From Actinomycetes bacterium (GTDB taxonomy: Bacteria; Actinomycetota; Acidimicrobiia; Acidimicrobiales; Acidimicrobiaceae): DNA of 51,795 nt. The stretch is from contig JAKAQR010000017.1 in NCBI GenBank assembly GCA_021819725.1, positions 1 through 51,795 of the forward strand. The letters are read 5' to 3'. The notes under the pieces are model-generated. The model saw only the letters and a program-made list of their open reading frames with translations. It was not told the DNA's origin and searched no databases. Positions 1 through 8,558 of this stretch are shown here, in pieces. Within the stretch, counting starts at the first letter, position 1; every line of letters begins with the position of its first letter. The position numbers and the translations under genes are program-made.

Positions 1-354
1 CCCACCATCGGCCGCCACGAGCCAATACCCGCCACCATTCGGGACTGCCGCCATCCCCACGATCGGAGCAGCGAGTGGATGTGCTCCACCAAGACCAGTG
101 AGTCCATAGGTGTAAGTGGAGCCATAGGACGGTGCCCCGAAGGCGTAAGTCGCCCCACCACTACCGGCAAGGTAGTAGCCCGGTCCTGCGGTGGTGGTAC
201 TGGCGCTGAGTTTCGTCCCCCTGGGCATCGTCCCCCTGGGCATCGTCGATGTAGAGGAATTCGAGAGACTCAGCAGTGCAAACAGTGCGATAAGAAGAAC
301 CATAGCCAGGAAGGTACGACGCATTTTCTCGCTCTGTCTCGGTTGACCCGCCAT
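1..354 (-). CDS. Secreted protein with GYWLVAADGG-type repeats, 3' end cut by the window edge
   Basis: Only the first 118 codons are inside the window, reading from an ATG at 354 out through position 1. The N-terminus has charged residues (RQSEKMRR) then a hydrophobic stretch (FLAMVLLIALFALLSL), a typical signal peptide. It is followed by a short tandem duplication (TMPRG twice) and then by the first units of a roughly 51-residue repeat (YYLAGSGG..YAFG, then GYWLVAADGG). The same repeat fills the N-terminal half of the protein at 8559-10427, and 24 bases at 1-24 are identical in both. AAGGGAAAC a few bases upstream is a plausible ribosome-binding site. Function is unknown; an exported, propeller-like or adhesive surface protein is an inference. 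The C-terminal domain cannot be seen. Confidence 0.85.
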   Translation of the reverse strand, partial: MAGQPRQSEKMRRTFLAMVLLIALFALLSLSNSSTSTMPRGTMPRGTKLSASTTTAGPGYYLAGSGGATYAFGAPSYGSTYTYGLTGLGGAHPLAAPIVGMAAVPNGGGYWLVAADGG

Positions 355-606
355 GGACCTGTTTCCCTTTTGTTGAAATTGGCTACCCGAGCCCCCGCTG
401 CTGTGGGCCATTCTAGTGCTCATGTTCGCATCTGTTCGGCTGACATTCTCTCCTTGTCGCTCGGAGCTCTCAGATTGACCGTCGTGTTGAGAGGTCGTCC
501 CACGCGACTATCGCATGCTTCTTGGACCGACGGGACCTTCTGTGCCGAAGCTAGCGAGTTACACTTGGATGCGCAGGCAAGCTGATGCAAGGATGGAAGA
601 GGTAGG

Positions 607-1161
607 ATGTCACAGTTAGAGCGGCTGATCGAATTGATTGAGCATTCCAACTCACCGGCCACGTTCGAGACCCGTATTATTGCCATCGATGGTCTCGGTG
701 GAGCAGGTAAGACGACATTGGCGGCCGTTATCTCGGCGGTCCTTGATGACTGTGCAGTGATTCACACGGATGATTTCGCCTCGTGGGAAAACAGCCTCGA
801 TTGGTGGCAGCGTCTACGGGAACAGGTACTAGAACCTCTGATGCTGGACATGCCGGCGTGCTACCAGCGATACGACTGGTTGGCACGGGAGCTCGCTGAG
901 TGGATAACGGTCCCTCCTGCTGAGTACGTGATTCTTGAAGGGGTAGCGTCTTCACGCCATCAGTTTCGCGATGCTCTTGCCGTGACGATTTGGGTGGAGA
1001 CTCCTCGTGCGGAGCGGCTGAGGCGCGGTCTTGCTCGCGATGGGGAAGATGCGCGTGATTACTGGGTGCAATGGATGCGTGACGAGGACCGCTATTTTGA
1101 TGCGGAACGCCCCGATGTGCGTGCAGACATCGTGGTCGACGGCTCAGTTGACTGGTCGTAA
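607..1161 (+). CDS. Uridine kinase-like P-loop NTPase
   Basis: A 184-residue protein with a clear Walker A (GLGGAGKT, residues 29-36) preceded by a hydrophobic beta strand (IIAIDG), an HTDDF acidic motif near residue 58 and a YVILEGV strand near 123. This layout matches the uridine kinase/phosphoribulokinase-like branch of nucleoside and sugar kinases that lack a long C-terminal domain. The substrate cannot be told from the sequence. GAAGAGGTAGG just upstream of the ATG is a good ribosome-binding site. The last codons (DWS) and the stop lie inside the first unit of the tandem palindromic array at 1151, so the array has supplied or replaced the natural 3' end. The gene stands alone, convergent with the lipoprotein gene. 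Confidence 0.8.
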   Translation: MSQLERLIELIEHSNSPATFETRIIAIDGLGGAGKTTLAAVISAVLDDCAVIHTDDFASWENSLDWWQRLREQVLEPLMLDMPACYQRYDWLARELAEWITVPPAEYVILEGVASSRHQFRDALAVTIWVETPRAERLRRGLARDGEDARDYWVQWMRDEDRYFDAERPDVRADIVVDGSVDWS

Positions 1162-1295
1162 CGACCAACGTTGCTACTGGTCGTAACGACCAACGTTGAT
1201 ACTGGTCGTAACGACCAACGTTGATACTGGTCGTAACGACCAACGTTGATACTGGTCGTAACGACCAACGTTGATACTGGTCGTAACGACCAACG
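1151..1295. repeat. Six tandem 25-bp palindromic repeats between convergent genes
   Basis: Copies begin at 1151, 1176, 1201, 1226, 1251 and 1276; the period is exactly 25 bp and the copies are almost identical, the last being cut after 20 bases. Each unit holds a 7-bp-arm hairpin, TGGTCGT-A-ACGACCA, partly overlapping a second perfect palindrome, CAACGTTG. The first unit contains the stop codon of the upstream kinase gene. Possible roles are a transcription terminator or 3'-stabilising array for the convergent pair, or a protein-binding array. No spacer-like unique sequence is present, so it is not a CRISPR. Confidence 0.95.
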
Positions 1296-1302
1296 AAGAG
1301 CC

Positions 1303-1713
1303 CTAAGAAAGCGATCGGCTTAAGGTGTAGTGCTTACCTTCGAATGTATAGCTGAGGGTGACATGGTGGAAGATTCTTGCGTCACCGTCGACGGTGATGG
1401 GGTCCGAAAGGGTGACGTCGGTGTGCGGATAGAAGTCCATCGAAGCCACTTTGCAGACTGGAGTACAGGGCACGACACCAAGTCTGCCAACTCCTGTGGC
1501 GGTGCGAGCGCCCCAACTCGTCCAAGTGGTGTCGGCCATGAGAAGAGACGAGGTTGCGCAGTCAAGGATGAAGAAGGAAGGCTCGCTGAGTCTCTGCTTC
1601 GAGCAGGAGAGAACCCAGCCGTGGTTCGCTGGGAGCTCGTGGCTGGCGACGCTGACTGAGCCACAGGCGCTCAGCAAGAGGGACGCGGCTACCACAAGGA
1701 GAATTCGTCTCAT
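1303..1713 (-). CDS. Small lipoprotein of unknown function
   Basis: 136 residues with a short basic start (MRR), a hydrophobic core (ILLVVAASLLL) and a lipobox LLSAC with the lipid-accepting cysteine at residue 17, so it should be exported and anchored to the outer face of the membrane. The mature part has four further cysteines (in SCSK, LDCA and the pair CTPVC), which could form disulfides, and ends in a beta-rich segment (YTFEGKHYTL). I recognise no family. There is no Shine-Dalgarno sequence; instead TAGGCT sits exactly 9 nt before the ATG, the same near-leaderless arrangement seen at serS and three other genes here. The gene converges on the kinase gene across the palindromic array. Confidence 0.75.
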   Translation of the reverse strand: MRRILLVVAASLLLSACGSVSVASHELPANHGWVLSCSKQRLSEPSFFILDCATSSLLMADTTWTSWGARTATGVGRLGVVPCTPVCKVASMDFYPHTDVTLSDPITVDGDARIFHHVTLSYTFEGKHYTLSRSLS

Positions 1714-1838
1714 TGCTTGGCTAGCCTAACGCAGAACACGAGATTTGTCGAAGTATGATACCCAGTTGCATCTGTGGATCGGCGCAACGGTTCTCTAGAC
1801 AATTGAGTTCGGCTCACCGTATTGGATGCAGCATGAGG

Positions 1839-2249
1839 TCAGAGGTCATTAACCTTGGCATTCGATGTGGGCATTGAGATGATCGACTCGGCGTTGTTGT
1901 CGGCACACGCTGTGAGGGCATTCTCAGCCTCCTCCAACCAGGTAGCTACCTGCGGATTGGGGACGCGCACGCCGTTTCCGCCTGCCCAGCGATCTCGCTT
2001 GCGTGGTGTAGCAAGTAGCATGCGAGTCCAGAACGTCTCCATCTCGGGACTGAGAGAGCGGGAGTTTTGGGAGTCGGCAACCCAGTCTCGAATCTGTTGC
2101 CAGCCGTAGCAGGCAAACAACCATCGCCAATCATCGAGCGACCCATCGTTGAGGACCGTCATCACGATGAGGTTGAAGTGTCTCTTGGTATCGATATTGT
2201 CGGTTCGATAGCGATAAAAAGGGTAACCGAGTGCTTTGGGAAGTCTCAT
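1839..2249 (-). CDS. DUF6922-like partner (putative antitoxin) of the AbiEii-type gene
   Basis: 136 residues. The N-terminal half matches the pattern I associate with DUF6922: a block around DTKRHFNLIV, then VLNDGSLDDWRWL, a YGWQQIRDWV block and RSLSPEMETFW. Such proteins are commonly encoded next to AbiEii/AbiGii-type nucleotidyltransferase toxins and are presumed antitoxins. Here the ATG overlaps the stop of that toxin gene by 4 bases (ATGA), implying translational coupling. The tail after residue 90 is variable and has no recognisable motif. The gene remains intact although its partner is interrupted by a stop. Assignment of antitoxin function is by context only. Confidence 0.65.
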   Translation of the reverse strand: MRLPKALGYPFYRYRTDNIDTKRHFNLIVMTVLNDGSLDDWRWLFACYGWQQIRDWVADSQNSRSLSPEMETFWTRMLLATPRKRDRWAGGNGVRVPNPQVATWLEEAENALTACADNNAESIISMPTSNAKVNDL

Positions 2250-2947
2250 TGCGTATCGTCCGAATTCGATGGGGCGGTTTCGCCAAGTTCGGCGTTTAAC
2301 CAGTCGCGAATGAGCGATTGCAAGTCGTCCATGATGGCCCTGAAAGGGTACGGTGAGATCAGCAGAGGGATCGCGTCATCAACGTCGATAAGATCACTCT
2401 CGTCAGTCAGTTGTCGTAGAAATAGTCGCGAAGAAAAGCTTCCGCCGTAGACAATCTGTGCAGCCTGTAAGAGGTCGCCAAGCGATATAGTCTGCGCCAT
2501 GCAGAGTAGCGCGTGTAGGTCGACATAGTCCCGAGCTACGGCCCGACGCCCGGTGGTATAGGCTTTTTGAATGGCGATATCACGTGGGTCTGCAACCCAC
2601 AATCCACGCCAACTACAGAAACCATCGCGATGCTGGAACGGATAAGCCAACAAGGTGGTGGCTATTCCGTCAACTCGGAACTCTTGCTGTTCAGGGGTTC
2701 GAAGGATCTATTCGAACGAATAATTTGTCCTTATACTACGTTCGAGATCTGCCAGCTGGGGAAGTCGCTGAAGTGGAGCCCTGGTGAAGAAGTCTAAGTC
2801 TCTCGACTGCCGGTGGCCTAGTTGCAGGGCGAGCGCAGTGCCTTCCGAGAGATAAAACGCTTCCGAAGGAGACCACCGAGACAGAGTAGAGGCGACATCA
2901 GCAACACCCTCTGGCAAAACCGACTCATCTATGGTGCACGGCCGCAT
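2246..2947 (-). pseudogene. AbiEii/AbiGii-type nucleotidyltransferase toxin gene interrupted by an in-frame amber codon
   Basis: The first 79 codons (start at 2947, ribosome-binding site AAGGGAAG) encode the N-terminal nucleotidyltransferase part: EGTALALQLGHRQS followed by RDLDFF, the characteristic GGxxL...D-x-D active-site layout. A TAG codon at 2710-2708 ends this ORF. The reading frame does not shift: directly after the TAG the same frame continues as ILRTPEQQEFRVDG and runs into the normal C-terminal half (DPRDIAIQKAYTTGRRAVARD, then YVDLHALL) to the stop at 2246. A single nonsense change therefore explains the split, and no frameshift is needed. Without readthrough the product lacks the C-terminal half. 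The downstream partner gene overlaps by 4 bases. In the family the enzyme transfers nucleotides to an RNA or protein target and is toxic when unopposed. Confidence 0.8.
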
Positions 2948-3624
2948 CGCTTCCCTTCACGCCATGGTAGACACTGGCTCGTGTGATGACACTAATACCT
3001 GGTTCCCCACTACGTATTCTAGCGCCCAAGATGGATAGGGAAGTGGCTGTCCCAGGAGATGGACCGTAACGGGTGTCGATTGATGCCTGCCGGAACCCAT
3101 CTGTGCTGACTGGTTCACTATGGTATTGGTTAGGCGAGGCGATTCGTATGCGAGGTGCGAGCTACAACTCTTCCATTGGAACACGTTACTGGCACTGTTT
3201 GCCAAATCTGACCTTAGGTGTATGGGGCGAGCCGATTTGCTCACTTAGCGAGTATTGCTCAAAAAGTTTTCGCCTTGATTGACGCTGTTGGTAGCAGCAG
3301 AGTCGGATGGGACCCGATCGCTCTTCTGCCCCATTGGTGTCCAGGCTGCAGTTGACGACCCGGTCCTCGGCGTCTGCCGTCTGTGCAACCACAAACTCCT
3401 AACATGTTCATCGACTCAACGCTCGATGACAAGTGATAGTATTCGTCCGATGGCGATCTAAGGCGACAAGAAACCTATGTTTGCGGGTTATCGAGTCAAG
3501 ATGGACACTATCCTTGCTAGGAGACGGTGGCGCATTGCCGAATCGAGCTTTCGTACTTGAAGGCACGAAAGACCGAACTGCTTTGGGGCTGGTAATGCCC
3601 ATCGAGTAATGGAAGTGAGCAGAC
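2948..3624. other. Intergenic stretch of about 680 bp, no supported gene
   Basis: Several short open frames exist on both strands but none has a convincing start, codon pattern or recognisable protein motif. The composition is less GC-rich and the frames are more broken than in the neighbouring genes, as in decayed accessory DNA. It must contain the promoters of the AbiEii-type gene (leftward) and of sqdB (rightward), which I cannot place with confidence. Confidence 0.6.
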
Positions 3625-4803
3625 ATGAAAATAGTGGTATTTGGTGGCGATGGCTTCTGCGGTTGGCCGACTGCACTTCACCTCTCTTCTCGTGATCACG
3701 AGGTGATTATCGTCGACAACCTCTCCCGTCGCAAGATCGATGTCGAGATGGAGACCGAGTCACTCACCCCGATCTCTCCGTTGAGCGTGCGAACCAGTGC
3801 ATGGGAAGAGATCTCCGGCAAGGTTATTCGCACCCATTTTATGGACCTCGCCACGGAGTTTGATCGTCTGCGTGCCTTCCTTCTCGAGGAGCGACCGGAT
3901 GCGGTCGTCCACTTCGCTGAGCAGCGCTCCGCGCCCTACTCGATGCGCTCGATCGACGCCAAGCGTTACACCGTTGACAACAATATTCGCGCGACCCATA
4001 ACCTCTTAGCGGCGATCGCCGATACTGAGCTGCCCGTGCATCTCGTCCATCTCGGCACCATGGGGGTCTATGGGTACGGTTGGTCAGATGATTCTCTCAT
4101 CCCGGAGGGCTACCTTGAGGTGATGCTTGAGACGCCGAGTGGAGTCGTCAAGCGTGATATCCTCCATCCCGCGAGCCCCGGGTCGGTGTATCACATGACC
4201 AAGACCCTCGATCAGCTGATGTTTGCCTTCTACGCGAAGAATGATCGTCTTCGTGTCACGGATTTACACCAAGGGATCGTGTGGGGGACGCAGACACCAC
4301 AGACGACTGTGGATGAGCGCCTGATCAATCGCTTTGACTACGACGGTGACTACGGAACGGTCTTGAATCGCTTCTTGATGCAAGCGGCGATCGGGCATCC
4401 GCTGACTGTGCACGGTACCGGTGGTCAGACACGGGCCTTTATTCACATCACCGACACCGTTCGCTGCATCGAGTTGGCGATCGACAATCCGCCGGAGGCG
4501 GGCGAGCGACCCCGTATTCTCAACCAAGTCACCGAGACCCACCGGGTTCGCGATCTCGCGGCCTTGGTGGCTGAGCGCACCGGGGTTGAGATCGAGTACC
4601 TTGCGAATCCGAGGCTTGAGGCTGACGAGAATACCCTTCGTGTGGATAACCATACCTTCCTTGAACTGGGTCTGAATCCGACGACACTCTCGGATGGGCT
4701 GATGGCAGAGGTGCGCGAAGTGGCTGGCAAGTATGCCTTCCGAGTGGATGACTCGAAAATCCTTGCTCGTTCACTCTGGCGTAAGGATATGGGAAGGCGA
4801 TAG
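3625..4803 (+). CDS. sqdB: UDP-sulfoquinovose synthase
   Basis: 392 residues, the usual family length. It is a short-chain-dehydrogenase-like enzyme that makes UDP-sulfoquinovose from UDP-glucose and sulfite, the head-group donor of the sulfolipid SQDG. The NAD-binding motif is GGDGFCGW (residues 7-14), unusually rich for this family and nearly the same as in plant SQD1. VHFAEQRSAPYS near residue 91, the catalytic-region GTMGVYG and SVYHMTK (Tyr and Lys), and NRFLMQAAIGHPLTVHGTGG all match SQD1 position by position. The start is ATG 3625 after GGAAGTGAGC. No sulfolipid glycosyltransferase (sqdX/sqdD-type) lies beside it, so the pathway partner must be elsewhere. The 3' neighbour converges. 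Confidence 0.93.
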   Translation: MKIVVFGGDGFCGWPTALHLSSRDHEVIIVDNLSRRKIDVEMETESLTPISPLSVRTSAWEEISGKVIRTHFMDLATEFDRLRAFLLEERPDAVVHFAEQRSAPYSMRSIDAKRYTVDNNIRATHNLLAAIADTELPVHLVHLGTMGVYGYGWSDDSLIPEGYLEVMLETPSGVVKRDILHPASPGSVYHMTKTLDQLMFAFYAKNDRLRVTDLHQGIVWGTQTPQTTVDERLINRFDYDGDYGTVLNRFLMQAAIGHPLTVHGTGGQTRAFIHITDTVRCIELAIDNPPEAGERPRILNQVTETHRVRDLAALVAERTGVEIEYLANPRLEADENTLRVDNHTFLELGLNPTTLSDGLMAEVREVAGKYAFRVDDSKILARSLWRKDMGRR

Positions 4804-4864
4804 TAACCGTCCATCGGTATCTATGGGAGTAGTGCAAAGGGTGATCATCGCAGAGTCGAGTCGG

Positions 4865-5647
4865 CTAGGCGACCTGTTGTGAGATCGAGCGATCGAGGTG
4901 ATGCTGGGCTGCGTCGACGATGACCTCGGCGGCGGTGCGGATGCGCTCACCTGAGGTGAGGATTGCCTCGAGTGCTTGGGTGGGTCCACCAGCCCACTGC
5001 ATGATGTAGCCAAAGGTATAACTCGCACTCTCGATGCCAAAGGCATGACAGACTAGATAGGCGACGGATTCGGCCTCGAATTCTGCGATTGCCCGGGTTA
5101 CCCCCACTTCTCCGTGTAAGAGAGCATGCCCGAGTTCATGAGCGAGCGTTTTGGCCTGGTGGCGCGCCGGGAGGGTCGCTGAGATCGTAATCGTTCGGGC
5201 GAGATGGGAGCAGAGCCCATTGATGCCATCAGGTAGGTCCCCTCGTGACGCTACGAAACCCTGACTCTTGGCCACAGCCACCAGGGCGTCGAAGATCCCA
5301 GCCTGGTCCTCACCGACGAGGAGCTGAGGGGTTGCGGGCAAGGCGGCTCCCGCTGTCTGGCTGAGGTCAAAGACTGAGACGGTGCGAAAACCCACGTTGC
5401 CATCCTCGTGTTTGATGGGTGCGACGATCTTGATGGCTCGAGAACCCTTCATCACCTGGCGGCCGAGAGATTGCCAGGTGCGGTAACCGGCGACGTGCGT
5501 GGCACCGGGGCACTGTCGTGCAATGAGGAGTGCATTACGAGCACTGTAGGTACGAAAGCGTGCCTGTATCTTGAGGTATCTTTCCCATTCGCCTTCGATG
5601 GCCAGTGCGCGTAGCGCATCTTCGAGTAGTGTGACGGTGATCGGCAT
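4865..5647 (-). CDS. ArdC-like antirestriction / ImmA-IrrE-type zinc metalloprotease
   Basis: 260 residues from ATG 5647, chosen because AAGGGAAGAGGA lies directly before it; an upstream in-frame start at 5698 has no such site. The N-terminal half matches the ArdC N-terminal ssDNA-binding domain (FRTYSARNALLIARQ, GYRTWQSLGRQVMKGSRAI). The C-terminal half carries the metalloprotease helix HELGHALLH with a downstream EFEAESVAYLV segment supplying the third zinc-binding acidic residue. Proteins of this architecture are usually carried by plasmids and integrative elements and protect incoming DNA from restriction, or act as regulatory proteases. No relaxase or replication gene is next to it, so it is probably a remnant or a passenger. 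Confidence 0.8.
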   Translation of the reverse strand: MPITVTLLEDALRALAIEGEWERYLKIQARFRTYSARNALLIARQCPGATHVAGYRTWQSLGRQVMKGSRAIKIVAPIKHEDGNVGFRTVSVFDLSQTAGAALPATPQLLVGEDQAGIFDALVAVAKSQGFVASRGDLPDGINGLCSHLARTITISATLPARHQAKTLAHELGHALLHGEVGVTRAIAEFEAESVAYLVCHAFGIESASYTFGYIMQWAGGPTQALEAILTSGERIRTAAEVIVDAAQHHLDRSISQQVA

Positions 5648-5861
5648 TCCTCTTCCCTTTTGTATCCTTGGAAGTTGTGTGCTTCGAGAGGCCACCAAGG
5701 GCGAAGACGTAACCGACGTCGATCATTACACCTAGTCGTTGGCTCTGACAACATCGGAATCAGAGCGCGGATCCCAGGGCGTGGTGCCCATGACGGAATG
5801 AGGCAGGGCTCAAATTCGTTAGGGTAGAGGCAAAGCCACCGTAAAGAAAGAGTAGGAAACA

Positions 5862-7019
5862 TTGTCAGCCCGCATTGCACTGATGGGATCTGGAGAGACC
5901 GCTCCTTCGATGGTCAAGGTTCACCGCGCCCTTCTTGACTCGCTCGAGACGCCGGCACGCGCGGTCCTGATTGATACCACCTATGGGTTCCAGGAGAACG
6001 CCGATGAGTTAACCGAGAAGGCACAGAGCTTCTTTGCTGAGAGTCTTCTCACGGACCTTGGAGTCGCTTCGTTGCGACGTGCGAAGGATGCAGATGCGTT
6101 GGAGGTAACGCGTTTTCGCCGGGAGTTAGAGTCGGCGAACTACATCTTTGCTGGACCTGGTAGCCCTAGCTATGCGCTCGGGAACTTGCACCAGGTCGGT
6201 GCGGCAAAGATTTTGCAGGAGCAGTTAGCTCGCGATGTGACCCTCTGTTTTGCTAGTGCGGCGGCGGTGACCACCGGGCGTTACTCCATCCCGGTCTATG
6301 AGATCTACAAGGCAGGGAGCGATCCCTTTTGGCAGGATGGACTCGATCTTTTGAGCGTCTTTGGGATCGAGGCAGCCGTTGTGCCCCACTTTGATAACCA
6401 TGAAGGGGCGACCCACGACACGCGCTTTTGTTATATCGGCGATCGTCGCCTGCGGATGCTTGAAGCAGAGTTGCCCGATGGAGTACCGGTCATCGGTATC
6501 GATGAGCATACCTGTGTCACGATCGACGCGACGGGCCGCGTGGAGGTGCTCGGAAAGGGACTCTTAACGCTTCGCCGTGATGGCCAGGTCCAGGAGTATC
6601 CATCCGGTTCGGTGCTTGATGTCGACTCCCTCGGACTCGCTCACCGCCAAGATACACCGTTATCCCAGCGGACAGTGGTGCAAGAGACAAACTCGGCACA
6701 GCAGCGCTTTCGAGAGGCCCTGGGCGCCTATCGTGTCGACCAAGCCATGACTGAGTTGGCGGCCACGATCGCAGCGGGGCAGACCGAGGAGGCGATGTCG
6801 ATGGTTGGGGAACTCGATGCCGCACTGGTGGACGGGTTCGTTGATCGCAAAGCGTTGCTCGATCCGCTCCTTCAACTCGTCATCGAGCTTCGGGCCAGCG
6901 CACGCGCGGCCAAGGATTTCGCGGCCTCTGACAAGATTCGTGACGGGGTGGCGGCGTGTGGCATTCTCCTTGAGGATAGTGCCGAGGGTACAACCTGGAG
7001 ATTCGCGACCTCCGACTAG
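5862..7019 (+). CDS. S51-type amidotransferase-fold protein with a CysRS-like C-terminal tail
   Basis: 385 residues from TTG 5862 (AGGA about 7 nt upstream). Residues 1 to about 230 look like the peptidase S51/class I glutamine amidotransferase-like fold: GSGETAPS at the start, YIFAGPGSPSYALG, and CFASAAAVTTG, where the serine sits at the position of the S51 nucleophile. The last 70 or so residues are different: KDFAASDKIRDGV, then GILLEDSAEGTTWR, which is the C-terminal signature of cysteinyl-tRNA synthetase (after the DALR-type helices). No HIGH or KMSKS motif is present, so it is not itself a synthetase. The tRNA-Glu gene follows 16 bp downstream. Function is unknown; binding of a tRNA or a small nucleotide ligand by the tail is speculative. 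Confidence 0.8.
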   Translation: MSARIALMGSGETAPSMVKVHRALLDSLETPARAVLIDTTYGFQENADELTEKAQSFFAESLLTDLGVASLRRAKDADALEVTRFRRELESANYIFAGPGSPSYALGNLHQVGAAKILQEQLARDVTLCFASAAAVTTGRYSIPVYEIYKAGSDPFWQDGLDLLSVFGIEAAVVPHFDNHEGATHDTRFCYIGDRRLRMLEAELPDGVPVIGIDEHTCVTIDATGRVEVLGKGLLTLRRDGQVQEYPSGSVLDVDSLGLAHRQDTPLSQRTVVQETNSAQQRFREALGAYRVDQAMTELAATIAAGQTEEAMSMVGELDAALVDGFVDRKALLDPLLQLVIELRASARAAKDFAASDKIRDGVAACGILLEDSAEGTTWRFATSD

Positions 7020-7035
7020 AGTAGTTGGGTCCCGA

Positions 7036-7108
<73 letters not shown>

Positions 7109-7335
7109 CTTCGCTCGCGTACAGCAATCACCGAACGACCGAGGTGTGGCCGTAGGCTGGTCGGTCCTCCTGGCCCTTTTCGGCCATCGAGGATAGGCGA
7201 AGGCATGTCCAAGCGGCTTCGTCATCACCGCCTGGCCTGTGGCAAAGGATGAGAGCTCGTAGGGCCAAAGGTCCATTTTCTGCACTGATCCTCTTGAAGC
7301 GCTGGAGACCAGGTTTACCATAACCTATGGGGTTC

Positions 7336-7355
7336 GATCACCAACTGGGGTGATC
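7336..7355. other. Hairpin / possible operator before the radical SAM gene
   Basis: GATCACC-AACTGG-GGTGATC is a perfect 7-bp inverted repeat. A third copy of GATCACC follows at 7366-7372. It lies 39-58 bases before the start of the radical SAM gene and could be a regulator site or a leader hairpin. The rest of the 7109-7390 gap shows nothing else I can name. Confidence 0.4.
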
Positions 7356-7393
7356 CAATCCGCTAGATCACCGCTACGGGATGGAGGTGGATG

Positions 7394-8527
7394 GTGCTAT
7401 CCACGATGAAAACTGCACGAGATGCTCGTTACGATCAGACGCCACAACTGGTCTTTTGGGAGACCACGAAGGCGTGCCCGCTGGCTTGTCGACACTGTCG
7501 AGCGGATGCGATCTCTTGTGGCCTGCCCGATCAGCTCACCACCGAGGAGGGTATCGACCTTATCGATCAGATCGCTAGTTTTGGCCAGCCGAGTCCTATC
7601 TTGATCATGACCGGTGGCGATGTCTTGATGCGGACAGATCTCGATGAACTGATCGTCGCTGCCAAGACTCGTGGCGTGCGTGTTGCCCTCGCCCCTGCGG
7701 TGAGCCACCTGCTCTCAGAGGAACGGGCCGAAGAGTTGCGAGGGTTGGGTGTCCGATCGGTCTCCATCTCGCTCGATGGGGTTGGTGCGGTTCATGATTC
7801 GATTCGAGGGGTCGATGGCCACTTCGCGCAGACGGCGGAGGCAATCGACCGTCTCACTCGGTGGGGATTTACGGTACAGATCAACTCGACCGTCATGGTG
7901 GATACCGTTCATGAGCTGCCGCAGATCGTTGCGTTTCTTGTCTCGAAGGGTATCAAGATCTGGGAAGTCTTTTTTGTGATCGAGGTGGGTCGTGGTGTCT
8001 CGATGCTCTCGTTGTCTCCCCAGGAGAATGAGGATGTCGCCAACTTTCTCTATGACATGAGCGGCTATGGACTGGTGGTTCGTACCGTTGAGGCCCCCTT
8101 CTTTCGGAGGGTGGTTCGCGAACGTCAAGAGGGGAACGCAACGACCGGTCCTCTCTATAGAGAACTCATCACAGAGGCGCGACGCCTCCTCGGCGCTCCT
8201 GTGCACGCCAACCGTGTCGCCTTGGCCAGTACTCGCGACGGTAAAGGTATTATCTTTGTCGCTCACAACGGTGATGTGTATCCGTCCGGCTTCCTCCCGG
8301 TTACCCTTGGTTCGGTGCGTGAGCAGTCGCTCGTGTCGATCTATCGCGATAACCCGCTGTTAGGGGACATACGGGGAGCCCGGTTCCATGGGAGCTGTGG
8401 TAGTTGTGACTATCGCGACCTCTGCGGTGGCTCACGGTCGCGGGCCTTTGCCACGTTTGGAGATCCTCTTTCCTCCGATCCAGCCTGTTTGATGGTCGAC
8501 GAAAACGACCAAAGGGCCGTCGTCTAA
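7394..8527 (+). CDS. Radical SAM/SPASM domain protein
   Basis: The [4Fe-4S]-binding radical SAM motif is in CPLACRHCRA (CxxxCxxC), followed by the SAM-binding glycine motif MTGGD. The C-terminus has a SPASM-type cluster region (CGSCDYRDLCGG ... DPAC) that should hold an auxiliary iron-sulfur cluster. Full length is about 377 residues. It resembles the NirJ/AhbD/TIGR04053-like group, enzymes acting on tetrapyrroles or peptides; the substrate cannot be read from the sequence. The start is uncertain: GTG 7394 is 6 nt after GGAGG and is preferred; ATG 7391 and ATG 7406 are alternatives. The gene is monocistronic, ending in a hairpin shared with the convergent CAP-domain gene. An AhbD-like role in haem synthesis would fit a cell that also has ctaA, but is only a guess. 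Confidence 0.82.
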   Translation: MLSTMKTARDARYDQTPQLVFWETTKACPLACRHCRADAISCGLPDQLTTEEGIDLIDQIASFGQPSPILIMTGGDVLMRTDLDELIVAAKTRGVRVALAPAVSHLLSEERAEELRGLGVRSVSISLDGVGAVHDSIRGVDGHFAQTAEAIDRLTRWGFTVQINSTVMVDTVHELPQIVAFLVSKGIKIWEVFFVIEVGRGVSMLSLSPQENEDVANFLYDMSGYGLVVRTVEAPFFRRVVRERQEGNATTGPLYRELITEARRLLGAPVHANRVALASTRDGKGIIFVAHNGDVYPSGFLPVTLGSVREQSLVSIYRDNPLLGDIRGARFHGSCGSCDYRDLCGGSRSRAFATFGDPLSSDPACLMVDENDQRAVV

Positions 8528-8543
8528 CAAGACAACGGCCCTT
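8512..8543. terminator. Bidirectional terminator hairpin between convergent genes
   Basis: AAGGGCCGTcGTC / GACaACGGCCCTT forms a 13-bp stem with one mismatch and a 6-nt loop (TAACAA). The left arm lies inside the last codons of the radical SAM gene and the stop codon is in the loop. The gene on the other strand ends 16 bp away. Confidence 0.75.
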
Positions 8544-8558
8544 GTGGAGTCGCATGGT

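Noticed and set aside
1151..1295. CRISPR array
   Set aside because: Units are head-to-tail with no unique spacers and no cas genes nearby.
2957..3461. Small ORFs on both strands before sqdB
   Set aside because: No plausible starts, no family motifs and mutually overlapping frames.
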